DNA of 64,000 bases from Adiantum capillus-veneris. Taxonomy: Eukaryota; Streptophyta; Polypodiopsida; Polypodiales; Pteridaceae. Below the pieces are notes generated by a model. It made no database searches and had not been told where the DNA came from. It saw nothing but the letters and a program-made list of their open reading frames with translations. Positions 32,930-44,440 of the stretch are shown in pieces (position 1 is the stretch's first letter; every line of letters begins with the position of its first letter). The position numbers and the translations under genes were made by a program. The stretch is from positions 45,947,598 to 46,011,597 of the forward strand of contig CM043962.1 of NCBI GenBank assembly GCA_014529385.2, in the 5' to 3' direction.

Positions 32930-35155
32930 TCTCGCTCGGTTTTACCATTTTCTCGGTAAAGTTAGCTCGGTGTATGGTAAGACTCATCGAGCAGCACTTG
33001 TATCGGGAATCTGCTTGTATCTGCTATACTTCAACCCAGCAGAGGATCAGCCAGTACCAGAAAAAGAAGCCCAAACACCATCCTATACTGATGTGAGCCA
33101 ATCTGAACCAGAAAATTGCAGAAAAAACCAGTGTTCCCTTTTCCAATGTTCCTTTAGATTAAGCATGAATATGTAACTTCCAAGTATGACTAGCTAGACC
33201 AGGCATTTCAGTAACCAAAAAAACTATGCATAGCCAGCACCACCACCAGGCAATCAGCCCATATGCTCACCATCCGGTTCTTTTAAAATAGTGTTAGATG
33301 TCATATTCTAGCTCAGTAGCAGAGGATCAGTCAAGAAGCCAAACAACAATCTATACTGATATGAACAAAACTGTACCAAAAAATGGCAGTCAAACCAGAA
33401 AAGACCAGCAAGTTAATCATCAAGTACATATCATCAAATATCTTGTCGACAATTATCTGAGTATCAAGGCAGTCAGCATGAGTACCTTCCTCAACCAACC
33501 AGATTAGGAATCAACCTAGCAATCCTAAAAGTCAGGGACAGATAGTGACCAGCCATACCATGCATCAGATTCAATGAAACCTAAGACCGAGAAGTCACAT
33601 CAAAGCCTGCATACATTTTAAGGCAGTACCCCTAAGAGCCAAATAAATTAGAGTGTTTTATGTGTGAAAAAATGGTCAGATCCTTGCCAGATAGCCAATG
33701 CCTAACCGATCCCTGTTTGTAGGTAAAACAAATCCAACAAGCATGCCATATAAGTTTACAAGAAAGATCCCATTTTGTGCTTCCAGTTACCAGTAGGCAA
33801 GTAGTTTCCCAAATCCTACTGCAATAGTTATAATAATGCCAGCAAAATATCAGTAGCAAAAAATATTATCTCTTTGCCTTCAGCAATCAAAAAGGACATA
33901 AAGCATCCCCCTTTGCAGTCAAATTTCCAAGGTAAGGGCAAGAAGCATTCTCCCTCCTATTACAATATCACCTAGGCCCAGTTACACCAAGCCAAATTAT
34001 CTAGTATTAACTCCTCTCTTCCCTTCTTGAATGTAACTTCATCAACCGTAATTATCAAAATGAAAAACCATCCATCTTTTATATGTCAACAGAAAGAGAC
34101 TCGTGTTATGAAATAGTGGTAAATGTGAAAAAATTGCAAAGTAAGCACCAGAGTTTATGAATAACCAGCACCATCACCAAGTTTCAGTCAGTACCAGATA
34201 AAGAAGCCCAAACCAATACCATCACCATAGTTTATTCCTAACCAGCACCATCACTAGTATTTAATGTCAACGTTTATGCAGTCAGTACCAGTCAAGCATC
34301 CAAAGAAAAAGCTCATTTGCCAATGTGAGAAGATAAAAGAATCCAAAAAGACCAGTTTTTCAATAAGGTTTTTTTGAATTCCTACCTTATAGTCAGATAT
34401 CAGAGCATGGATTTGAAGTTATGAGATTTAACGAAACCTGTGAGCAGTCGCCATGCCAAGCAAATTTTCAAGCAGCTAAGGAAGACCAAGCCTAAGCGAG
34501 GGGAAAGAAACACCCTCACCTTTTATAGTGGAGGAGGCTGGGATGCACTCCAACAGATGCTCATTAGAGGTGGTTCCGCGGTCGCCTAGCCTCGATGAAT
34601 GTACGAGGTAATCCGGGTAGGATTCTATTCATGAGTGGGAGGTAGGGAAGCCAAGGCAGGCAACTTTCCATCAGAGCGGGGCAGTGATACAGTATGAAAG
34701 TCGCGACAGCATGATAAAAAACCTAAGTAAAGACAATGAACTCGAAGGCCGCCCAAGTTTTTGAGGGGCCAGACAATAGGTTTTAGCTTTAAAAACTAAA
34801 ACTGGTAGGAGGGAGATTAGGGGACAGTATCCATAGGGTAGCCAACACAAGATGTTGGGAAGGTTTTAATTTTATGGTAAACTCTAATATCAACCAATGT
34901 GGTAACAAATCAAGAATTTGTACAGCACAGGGTAATCCCTTGCCAGGCAACAACTCAATTTAACCGCTTGAGTTCAGACAGTGATTCGGAGTATAGTCTA
35001 CCACCCCCTCCAAATGAGGTGCTAGAGCCACCATAGCCTCAAGGTAGTAATTTAGCATGTAAACCATAAGGTAAATTCCCCTAAATCCACAATAGAACAT
35101 TAACCGATCCCCATAGATGCTATCCTGGTAGAAGTCATGACCAAGTGTGTGTGTC
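32930..35155 (+). mobile_element. DNA element copy B (right end missing)
   Basis: The left end has closely spaced GCTCGG words (CGCTCGGTTTTACC, TTCTCGGTAAAG, TAGCTCGGTG). From 33357 it matches copy A (15311-17110) for 1.8 kb, then stops at a short GT run and passes into the LTR of G3. Internally, about 33045-33125 and 33318-33400 are related (CAGAGGATCAG, CTATACTGAT). No transposase frame. It supplies the left end that copy A lacks. Confidence 0.55.
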
Positions 35156-35185
35156 TATGTATAGCTATGGTCAGCTGTTGTGACA

Positions 35186-35671
35186 CAGTGTGTGTGTTCT
35201 CTCTCATCCCCCTAGCTTTATGGCTCGCTCCCTCCTTTGTAAGGATGGTATTGACTTTGGGGACACAAGAACCTTAGTCAGCAAGCACGACAAAGCACCT
35301 CAAGCTTGGTTAGTGTTCCCACAAGCACCTCAAGCTCCCTAGTCGGCAAGCACGACAAGCACCTCAAGCTCTTGGGCCACGTTCCCACCTCAAGCACAAT
35401 CCTAGCTTACCTAAGGTCAAGGAATTTTAACACATACCTTTGGAGGTCTTCAATGAAGCTAACCCTAAGGTCTTTAAGCTCCATTGGCTAGCCTTGCTCT
35501 TTGACAGACCATCTCTCATTTGGACCCCTGTACCATTGGCCCCATGTTGAGATAGATCCATAAGCACATGTCTATATTGTAGCCCTTGTTCCCATTTATT
35601 CTCCCACATTAAATGATCAATTTAATATGGATAAAATCATTTGGGTTGGTTAGATATTAGATTTTATGACA
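35186..35671 (-). repeat. 3' LTR of chromovirus G3, truncated
   Basis: Right end TTTTATGACA at 35671 matches the LTR ends of G2 and the solo LTR. The left side breaks at a GT run next to DNA element copy B. Contains tandem AAGCACCTCAAGCT words at 35285-35375. A polypurine tract (minus CAAGAGAGAGG, 35675-35685) follows, as in G2. Confidence 0.75.
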
Positions 35672-36025
35672 TTACCTCTCTCTTGAAACCATAGTCGTCC
35701 TTGACTATGAGGTAGAAGAGATAAAGTCTTAGTCATTAGTCAATCTCTCTTAGCGGGTAGAGGATCCCTTTTTACCCTACATCATTCCAAGATGGATGAC
35801 TAATCCATTTGGTGCTTGGGAGACATAGCTACCGCAAGCATGTATGCTCTTTAGTCCATTTTATTCTTCCAAGTAGAGTGACAAATTCTACTTGGTGTTT
35901 GAGAGACGTCGTCATCACAAACATGATTCTAAGCAAGCATACTACTTAAATTTGTGCACAATAAAAAGAGAACTAGTCTTATAAGACAAAAACATTGCTC
36001 ATTTGAAAGAAATTTGTACATTTGC

Positions 36026-36262
36026 TTACTCTAATGTAGTGTTATACGCATTGACAAGGTTCATACTATCCTTTAGATGTGTTCCTTGCATCCATCTAGC
36101 ATCTTCCAAAGGATAATTTTTGAACTTAATAAGATACCGTCGGATAATCTTACCATGTCGTAGTACCTTGTCTTCATGCCGAAGGATAGCTTCGGATTGT
36201 AGCACCTCTTCTTGGTCTTCGATTTCAGGAGGGTTTTCAATAATTGGTTCACTTTGGGGGCT
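36026..36262 (-). pseudogene. Chromodomain of G3 integrase
   Basis: Minus-strand frame ending at TAA 36026 reads LIKFKNYPLEDARWMQ (about 36145-36095), the aromatic-cage strand and turn of integrase chromodomains, preceded by an acidic EIEDQEEVL linker. In chromoviruses this domain directs integration to marked chromatin. It is separated from the integrase by a frameshift. Confidence 0.8.
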
Positions 36263-36801
36263 CTCCTTTGTAGGGCTTAAGTAGGCTCACATGAAAAGCT
36301 TTGTGTATGAGCCAATGGTTGGGCAACTTGAGTTGATAATCGATCTCTTTGATTGTCTTCAAGATTTGAAAAGGCCCATAGTATCTTTTTGCTAATTTAG
36401 CATAATACTTTTGACGGCCCGTAGGATTTTTGCTTTCGTCGTTTGCCTCAATCGAGTCTTGGGAAACTTAAGTGAGACCCAATCATTTACTTTGAACGTT
36501 AAGGCCCTTCTGTGCTTGTCAGTGACAGCTTTTTGCCTTTGTTGAGAGATGGATATAGCCTCTTTAATCTTTTGAAAAGATTCTTGTAGGTCACGACTAT
36601 ACTCATCGACAGCGAAGATCTTCCCATGTACTTTAAGTAGCAAGGGACTTTTAGGTCTTTCCTCAATGATTTCAAAAGGTGTTTTTCCCGTAGAAGTATG
36701 GATAGTATTATTGTACACATACTCTACAAGAGGTAAGTAATTTTCTCATTGTGAGCGTTGATCTACTTTTGTAACATAAGTCTTTAGTAAATCAATTATT
36801 G
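36263..36801 (-). pseudogene. Integrase C-terminal part of G3
   Basis: NNTIHTSTGKTPFEIIEE then [31 protein letters not shown], the standard gypsy integrase C-terminal region including the GDWV-like NDWV turn. A closely related copy lies in G2 (40981-40427). Upstream it is interrupted by the MITE at 36802. Confidence 0.85.
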
Positions 36802-37267
36802 CATTAGGAAGAAAATGGGGTCTACGAGGGTCTCTTTATTTGGCATTTTAAGAAAGTCAAACCTTTTAGTATTAAGAAAGTAATCAAAGGAAAACTTTTG
36901 AATTCAAAGAGGCAAAACGACTAGTGTATTTGAATTCAAAGTTTTTTCCCAAAATAGAATTTAAAATCTAGCGGGTAAAACCATATCATGTAGCATATCT
37001 ATGGAAAGAGCTAGATGCGTAGATTACAGATCTATGATCTCCGCTCAAATTGGAGATCATATGTAGGAGTTATGGAAGGCCAAAAATTGTAAAATTGTCC
37101 GCCTCCTTTTTGGGGGGAAAAGTGCATCCTTTGACCACTCTTACACATCTCTTACACACCCACCATTCTTGCACACATGGCCTACACCTATTCGTCAAAA
37201 TGTTAATCACCTGCATAAGCTCATGGAAAATAAAGAGGCCCTCCTACACCTCATTCTCCTCCTAATG
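36802..37267. mobile_element. 466-bp MITE inside G3 integrase
   Basis: Terminal inverted repeats of about 45 bp (36802-36846 and 37223-37267), starting CATTAGGAAGAAAATGGGG and CATTAGGAGGAGAATGAGG, roughly 37 of 45 matching. The AT-rich interior has two TTGAATTCAA palindromes. Its removal makes G3 collinear with G2 (41050-41080). No clear target duplication; superfamily not assigned. Confidence 0.75.
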
Positions 37268-37316
37268 GTAAGATTGGCTATCTCACTTTGGCCATCCGTT
37301 TGTGGGTGATATGCAC
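37268..37316 (-). pseudogene. Integrase fragment of G3 (AYHPQTDGQSEIA)
   Basis: Short conserved block with the catalytic Glu of the DDE core (AYHPQTDGQSEIANLTI). The rest of G3 toward its 5' end is missing. The sequence joins the 3' LTR of C1 at about 37317. Confidence 0.8.
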
Positions 37317-37403
37317 GGGGGGGAAAATCTCCTAAAGAGGGAAAAAATGCCATGGCGGTCCTAGTGTGTTCAAACACATCACTACCACATGTATATGGTA
37401 ACA
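37317..37403 (-). repeat. Partial 3' LTR of copia element C1
   Basis: On the minus strand a purine tract CCAGGGGGGATT is followed by TGTTACCATATACATGTGG, a plausible LTR start at 37403. It is cut at 37317 by G3. Confidence 0.5.
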
Positions 37404-37478
37404 AATCCCCCCTGGAGTGATGCGGTGAACGAGAGCTGGCACATGAGTAAAGAGAAGTGCCATGCCCTAAGGACATGA

Positions 37479-38652
37479 TCAGTCCACAAAGGGGAGTAAG
37501 CCCAAAGATTTGCGAAAAGCATCAAGCTTCTCACGAGATAATGCCTTTGTGAAAAGATCTGCAAGGTTGTCCTGTGTTGGCACATAAGCCAAGTTGATCT
37601 CTCCTGTTGAGAGACTCTCCCTGACATAGTGGTAATGCTCCTCAATGTGCTTTGTGCGAGCATGAAAAACCGAGTTCCTCGCAACTACCAATGCGCTCTA
37701 ACTGTCAGTGTAGATAGTGTTGGCAGTGTCCTTTCCAACACCCAAATCAGCCATAAGGCGTCTGAGCCATACACACTCAACCGTAGCTGTGAAGACTTAG
37801 TCTCACAACTCGAAGTGGCCACAGTAGGTTACTTCTTGCTCAACCATGATATACATGAACTGCCAAGCATAAAACAAAAACCACTTGTAGACACTCGCGT
37901 GTCAAAACAACCAGCCCAATCTCAGTCCGAAAAAGCATGTGAGTCTGGCGGCAATGATCCCCCCTTGGGATAAAACAAGCCAAGATGTAAAGTACCACTA
38001 AGGTAGCGGAAAATCCTCTTGAAAGCCTTCCAATGCTTAGACCTTGGGCTATGCATAAATCTGCTAACCTGTGAGACTGTAAACTAAATATCTGGCCTCG
38101 TGTTGCATACATAAATGAGGGAGTAACATCAACACGATTTCCAGCATCATGTAGACTCAACTTCAAACCTGTTTCCCTGTGAGTGGCAATAGGTTTGCAA
38201 TCCTCAAGTCCAAATTTACATAGCAATGTCTCTATGTAACTTTTCTGACACAAGGCAATACCACCATCACACTGCTTAAACTGTATACCCAAGTAATGAT
38301 GCAACATCCCCAAATCTTTCATCTTGAAAGTAGCATTCAAATCAGCCTTAAATTTAGCAATATGTCTCTCATTTGGTCCAGTGATCAGCAAATCATCGAC
38401 ATAAAGAACCACAATGAGAAGTACATCACCCTCATGCTTTACATACAATGTGCTTTCTGTTGGACTGTTACAAAAGCCTCGTTTAACCAAATGAGTGTCA
38501 GCTTTCTCATACCAAGCACGAGGAGATTTCTTCAACCCATACAAAGCCTTCTTACATCTGTACACTTTGTCCTCTTGTCCTTTTAAGACAAAACCACGAG
38601 GCTACATTACATAAACTTCCTCAAAAATGTCACCATTCAAGAAAGCAGTAAC
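37479..38652 (-). pseudogene. C1 reverse transcriptase (C-terminal half) and RNase H
   Basis: Ty1/copia RT: TAFLNGDIFEEVYVM, KKALYGLKKSPRAWYEK, the catalytic LYVDDLLITG (about 38410), MKDLGMLHHYLGIQF. RNase H follows (RRLMADLGVG, TDS-stop-SALVVARN with TAG in place of CAG at about 37698, SVFHARTKHIEEHYHYVRE) and ends LPFVD at 37479. Frameshifts near 38080 and several stops. About 200 bp of RT are missing between this piece and its partner at 48690, at the G2 insertion. Confidence 0.88.
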
Positions 38653-39937
38653 AGCTAGTGCAATGAAGATGAAAGCTTCATGCACTAAGAAAAACACTTA
38701 GCAAACACAACATCAATTATCCCTGGTCTCAGACCCAAGACCTCACACACCTTCAAAGATGGTGAGAGCTAGCAAGGTATGAGAGTAGATTGAGAGGAAG
38801 AAGGAGTATCTTACGAGAAAGATGTACATCTCCTCACATAATCACTCATATTAGCATAGCTTAGCTTAGTAATTAGCATGGTAGAGGAGATGAGCATGCA
38901 TTGAAGCTTGGCTCTCGGTTGGATTTGCATCACAAAGCCAAGAGTTGTTGGTGTAGGACTCCCTTCTCACAAGCTTGGAGTAGGTGGTAAGCTTTCCATT
39001 AAAGCTTGAGAAGGAGAGAGAGTCTTATTTACTTCACACATGAGATTGTGTGAGTGTGTGTGCGATAATGCCTTCCAAAAATCATCCCCCTCTCTCTCTT
39101 GGGCGATCCCCTCTTGCTATTTGCACTTGTTATCCTCTCATTGGACCTCCCTAGGGCTAGCCAATGACAATTAAGCAGCATAAGTGATAGCCTTCTGACA
39201 TGTGTCCCCCTTTCCCCTTTTGTGAGAGCTTTAGGTAATTTCATAATTCAACTAAACTCTCATTGGACCCCTTTGCCTCCTGGCCAATAGGAATCAGGCA
39301 AGCCATTGGGCTGTTGAATGCTCATTGGACCCCTTGAGAGACTGTCCAATAGTCTTCTAGAGGACTTAATTCTCATTGGTTCTTTTATTAAGTGTTTTTA
39401 AATTAATTAAAGTAGATTTACTCTAGCCTAGTTCTCATTGGTCCACCTCCAAGGCCATCCAATAGGAATTGGGTACACCTTGTGGGCATCTGGCCTAGGG
39501 AGTTGACATGTGTCCCTCATTCCCTTTGTGTAAAGGAAGCTTGTGTGTGTGTGTGTGTGGCTTTCTCTCTCATCCCCTACAAGCTAGGCTCGCCCCCTCC
39601 TATGTAGGGATTTGAAAGACTTTTTTGGACACACACAAAGCATCCAATTCCCCTATGGTTGACCTTTGGACACAACCTTTGAATTTTGGAACCTTAGCAT
39701 TTTGGAAGTCTTAATGGGCTGAACGTTAGGGTATTTTTAGCCCATTGGTGCACATGGCTCTTTTGCAGATGGCCCCCCTTTTGGATCCCTATTTTCCCTC
39801 CTTTGGATCCCTACTGTGGCCGGTCTACTAGCTTAACCAATATTCTAGCTTTTTCTCCCCCGGCACTTCCCCATATTAAATGATCAGTTTAACATGAGAA
39901 AATCATTTAGGAGAATTAGATATTGATTATTATGACA
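38653..39937 (-). repeat. 3' LTR of G2, outer 306 bp missing
   Basis: Matches 47407-48689. The TATGACA end is at 39937. The outer end lacks the TGTAACC terminus present at 47101. It holds repeated inverted CCAAT pairs (39139-39473) and a GT run (39542-39560). Confidence 0.9.
39139..39473. promoter_or_regulatory. Array of paired inverted CCAAT boxes in G2 LTR
   Basis: ATTGG facing CCAAT at 39140/39161, 39262/39284, 39325/39347 and 39437/39459, plus single ATTGG at 39375 and 39469. Pair spacing is about 22 bp in each case. The 5' LTR copy (about 47890-48230) and the solo LTR (42194-42220) keep the pattern. CCAAT is the NF-Y site; a promoter role is inference. Confidence 0.5.
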
Positions 39938-39940
39938 TTA

Positions 39941-39951
39941 CCTCTCTCTTG
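39941..39951 (-). other. Polypurine tract of G2
   Basis: Minus-strand CAAGAGAGAGG, 3 nt before the 3' LTR. The same tract occurs in G3. Confidence 0.8.
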
Positions 39952-40293
39952 AAATCATAGTCGTCCTCGACTATGGTGTAGAGAAGATAAAGCATATTCA
40001 TGAGTCCTTTTCTTAGCGGGTAGAGGATCCCTATGTTACCCTACGACATCATTCCACAATGGATGACTAGTCCATTTGGCACTTGAGAGCCTAAGTCTGC
40101 CGCAAGCATGTCTGCACATTAGTCCTATCAATCTTCCATAGTAGAGTGACAAGCTCTACTTGGTGTTTGGGAGACGTCGTCTCCGCAAACTTGATCTAAG
40201 CATGCATACTACTTCATTTTTGTGAACAATAAAGAAAAAGAGAGTCTTATAAGACAAAAAATTTGTTCATTTTTAACATTTTGTACATTTGCT
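39952..40293 (-). other. 3' untranslated region of G2
   Basis: Between the chromodomain stop and the polypurine tract. No coding. It closely matches the corresponding part of G3 (35690-36025). Confidence 0.6.
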
Positions 40294-41370
40294 TACTCTT
40301 CGGAAGCATTGTAAGCATTGACAAGGTTTAGGTTATCCTTTAATTGTATGCCTTGCATACATCTAGCATCTTCAAAAGGATAATTCTTAAACTTAATAAG
40401 ATATCTTCGAATAGTCTTACCCCCTCTTAGTACCTTGTCTTCATGTGGGAGAATCGACTCGGATTACAGCACCTCCTCTTGGTCCTCGATCTCCGGTGGG
40501 TCTTCAATAGTTGGTTCTTGAGGTGGCTAGGCTTTAATAGGCTCACATGGAAAGCATTGTGTATGAGCCAATGATTGGGCAACTTGAGTTGATAGGCCAT
40601 CTCATTGATTGGCCTAAGAATCTGGAAGGGACCATAGTACCTTTTTGCTAGTTTAGCATAGTACTTTTGGTGTCCCGTAGGATTCTTGCCCATCATGTGC
40701 CTTAATCGAGCCTTGGGGAATTTTAATAAGACCCAATCATTTTCTTTAAAGGCTTGGGCTCTTCTGTGCTTGTCAGTAACAGCCTTTTGCCTTTGCTGTG
40801 AGATAGAGATAGCATCCTTAATCTTTTGAAAAGATTCTTGTAGGTCTCGGCTATACTCATCTGCAGCGAAGATCTTCCCATGTACCTTAAGCAGCAAGGG
40901 ACTTTTTGATCTTCCCTCAATTACCTCGAAAGGTGCTTTTCCCATGGAAGTATGTACAGTGTTATTGTAAGCATACTCCACTAAGAATAAGTACTTCTCC
41001 CATTGGGATCTTTGATCTAATTCCGTTACTTAGGCTTTTAGTAGAGCGAGAATGGTTAGGCTAGCTATTTCACTTTGGCCATCCGTTTGTGGATGATAGG
41101 CCAAAGAGAAGTTTAGCCTTGTCCCTAAATTCTCAAAGAGACCCTTCCAGAAATTACTGGTCATTCTAGGATCTCTATCCGACACTATGGACATTGGCAA
41201 GCCATGGTACTTGAAAATTTGTGAAATGAAGAGGGTTGACATTTGATGGGCTTTGATAGTCTTTTTGACAGGTATAAAATGAGCTTGTTTACTGAACCTG
41301 TCTACTATCGTCCATATTCCCGTATTCCCATAATATATTTAGGCAATCCAAAGATAAAATCCATGGATAT
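40294..41370 (-). pseudogene. Integrase core, C-terminus and chromodomain of G2
   Basis: Reading from the solo-LTR site: IVDRFSKQAHFIPVKKT with the first catalytic Asp, SDRDPRMTSNFWKGLF (second Asp), LAYHPQTDGQSEIA (Glu), so the DDE triad is visible. After a frameshift come [56 protein letters not shown] and FHVSLLKP. A second frameshift leads to the chromodomain LIKFKNYPFEDARCMQ, in which the usual Trp is Cys, ending at 40294. Confidence 0.88.
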
Positions 41371-42113
41371 TGTAATGGAATTATCCTTTTAACTTGAGTT
41401 GGAGCGGAAAGTAAATAACATATTGAGCATTTCCTTGAGTATTCTTTTGTGTGTAGATGTATAGTGAGAAAGAAAGTGCTTGGATAGAGAGAGCAACACT
41501 TAACACATTACTTCATTAACATGGCATGATCAATACTTGTAAAAGAGAGTGAGAGTTTAGAGAAATTGACACCAATAGAGGACCAGATTAGTTGGAGCCG
41601 GTCCCCCCTCCAATAGGCATTTGTATTATAGATTCTTCCATGACGGAAGACTTGCTTACAATACAACTGTTTGTGTTCCTTGAGACCTTCTTGATGAGAT
41701 GAAGATGGTAAGCTTCACTCACCAAGAATTAGCATAACTACAACAATAAACATGATTAGCATGAGCTTGAAAAATGCCCAGCCTCAATCCCAAGACCTCA
41801 AACACCATGAAAGGTGAGGAGAGCTAGCAGGGAGTGAGAAAGAAGAGATAAGTAGAAGTAGCTCTACTAGAAAGAAATAACCCCTTTCACATAATCACTC
41901 ATAGCTCTTGTAGCATAACTTAGCATAGAGTTAATGGAGATTAGAAAGATTGATAAGCAAGCATAAGCATTCTCTTGTGTGGATTTGCATCCATAGCCAA
42001 GAGCTTGTGGTAGTAGGCACTCAACTTCTCAAGCTTGGAGAAGGAGATGGAATCCTTGCTTCACAAGAGTGTGTGAAGGGAAGAATGAAGGAGAGAGAGC
42101 TCGTGGGAGGCTC

Positions 42114-42156
<43 letters not shown>

Positions 42157-42842
42157 AGGTCGACCCCCTTTCCTAGGGTTCCTTTGAAGTTGATTGGGCC
42201 ATGTAGCCCTCTAGCCAATGAGAGCTGGGCTCCCTTTGGGGCAAGGTGTGTAGCCTCTTGACAAGTGTCCTTCTTTCCCTTTGTGAGGCTAAGCTAGCAC
42301 CCCCCTTGCTTAAGCACAGCCCCTGCTTAAGCACAACCCCTACTTGCTTGAGTAGTGTGTCTCTACACTTGACAAGTGGCCCCTTTCCTTTCATAAGGGT
42401 ATGGGTCCTTGGTGAGGTGCTCACTTACTATCTACCTCCCCCCTTTGTAGGGCTCGCCCCCTCTTTAGTAGCAAGTTCTTTGAACTTGGTAAGCACGCAG
42501 CCCTCCTACTTAATCACAGCCCTAGCTTAAGCAAGCTGCCCTCTTGCCTGCTTGGACTTTAGTGATAAAGAGTAAAATTTTAAAGACTATGTCTTAAAGC
42601 TTTTAACACTTACCTTTGGAGGCTTTAATGAAGACAACCCTAAGGTCTTTTGCTCCATTAGTTAACCTTTCTCTTTGATATACCTTTTCTCATTTGGGCC
42701 CCTTTACCATTGGCCCCGTGCTTAAATAGATCTATAAGAACATCTATATCTTAACCCTTGTTCCCGTTTATTCTCCCACATTAAATGATCAGTTTAATAT
42801 GAGAAAATCATTTGGGTTGGTCAGATATTAGATTTTATGACA
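41371..42842 (-). mobile_element. Solo LTR with 5-bp target duplication
   Basis: 1472 bp, plus-strand ends TGTAATGG and TTTTATGACA, flanked on both sides by GATAT (41366-41370 and 42843-42847). It is related to the G2 and G3 LTRs. It splits the G2 integrase between the zinc-finger domain and core. No internal retrotransposon sequence, so it arose by LTR-LTR recombination after insertion. Contains a (GA)n run (42118-42154). Confidence 0.93.
42118..42154. repeat. (GA)n microsatellite
   Basis: Perfect GA run inside the solo LTR. Confidence 0.95.
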
Positions 42843-42847
42843 GATAT

Positions 42848-43612
42848 GCTCTCCCATGGTGAATTAGGGATTGGCAAGGGTTGAAGCAATCCAAGTTGCT
42901 TCCCTCTATCAAATTTTGTCTTTTGGCATACCACACATTTAGAAACATACTCTTGTATGTTCACTTTCATGGTAGGCCAATAGAAATATGTTTCAATTCC
43001 CTTTAAGGTAGACTGAATCCCTCTATGCCCCGCATAAGGTGGAGCATGAGATTCATACATTACTTTCTCACGTAGTGAGTTAGTAACACATAGTCTATTG
43101 CCATAGAGAAGATAACCATCTTGTAAAGTAAATGGTTCTTCTTTCTTCCCTAATGCAAGGGCTGAAATCACATCTCTAAAATCGGGATCAATAGCATACT
43201 CATCTATCATTGAAGATAGATCATTGTGACTTGCTATGGAAACCGCATTCACTCTCGGCCATCTTGAGAGTGCATCATCTACTTGATTATGCTTGCCAGC
43301 AATGTGAGCAATATGAAAATGAAATTGCGAACGGAAATTTGCCCACCTCATTTGTTTGTCGGAGAGCTTGGTCTGGGTCATGAAGTACTTAAGACTTTGG
43401 TGATCCGTTCGCAGAATGAAAGGAGTCCCCAATAAATAGTGCTTCCATGAGTATAAGGCATGTAGAACTGCAAGGAGTTCCTTTTCATATATGCCTAGAG
43501 ATTGATCAATAGGGTCAAACCTTCGACTCTCATAGCCTATGGCATGCCCTTCTTGAAGCAAAACAGCTCCAAGGAAATCACCACAAGCATCACATTGGAC
43601 CTCAAATGGTTT
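42848..43612 (-). pseudogene. RNase H and integrase zinc finger of G2
   Basis: RNase H: EGHAIGYESRRFDPIDQSLG, YEKELLAVLHALYSWKHYLLG, RTDHQSLKYFMTQ, then HIAGKHNQVDDALSR. Integrase HHCC finger: HAPPYAGHRGIQSTLKG ... YVSKCVVCQKTK. The 246-codon frame ends at the solo LTR. It follows RT after one stop at about 43613. Confidence 0.9.
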
Positions 43613-44440
43613 TTAGAGATCCGGTAGTGTAAGCACAAGTTGAGAGATAAGATTTTCGAAAGCATTATTCTCCTTAGCAGACCATGTATACCTAACGCTT
43701 TTCTTTGTTAGGTCATGTAATGGTCCCGCAATTTGTGAGAACTTTTCTATGAAGCATCTATAGTATGCACACATACCTATAAAGCTTCTTAGTTCATGAA
43801 GATTCCTTGGTTTAGGCCATCCTTTTATTACCTCTAACTTCGACGGATCCATCTTGATGCCATCTTGAGAGATAATGTGACCTAAATACTGAATCTCTTG
43901 CAAGAAAAATTCACTTTTCTTTCGATTAACATAAAGTTTATTCTCTCTTAAAACTTGAAATATTACATGGAGGTGTTGCTTGTGTTCGTCTAATGAATTA
44001 GAGTAGATGATAATATCATCAAATAACACTCCACTGAAGGTTCGATGAGGCCTGAACAGCTTCTCCATCAAGCGATTGAATGTGGCTGGTGCATTGGTCA
44101 AGCCAAAAGGCATGACAATGTATTCGTAAAGACCAAATGTGGTGCGAAATGGGGTCTTTACAATGTCTTGATCAACTATCCTTATTTAATGATAGCCACT
44201 TTTTAGGTCAATCCTACTGAAGTAGGTCAATCCTTGTAGCTTATCAAATAGGTCTTCTACCTGTGGAATGGGAAACCTATTCTTGATAGTGATCCTATTT
44301 AGTGCTCTATAGTCGACACACATACGATATGTGCCGTCTTTCTTTTGCACTAATAGGACAGGTGAGCAAAATGGAGATGAGCTAGGCCTAACCATGCCCT
44401 TCTCAACTAACTCATGCACTTGCCGCATAATCTCCTCTTG
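43613..44440 (-). pseudogene. Reverse transcriptase of G2
   Basis: [50 protein letters not shown]-stop (first catalytic Asp kept, stop at about 44186, TAA probably from CAA), MPFGLTNAPATFNRLM and VLFDDIIIYSNSLDEH with the catalytic Asp pair. YLGHIISQDGIKMDP and the thumb follow. Typical plant chromovirus RT. Confidence 0.9.
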
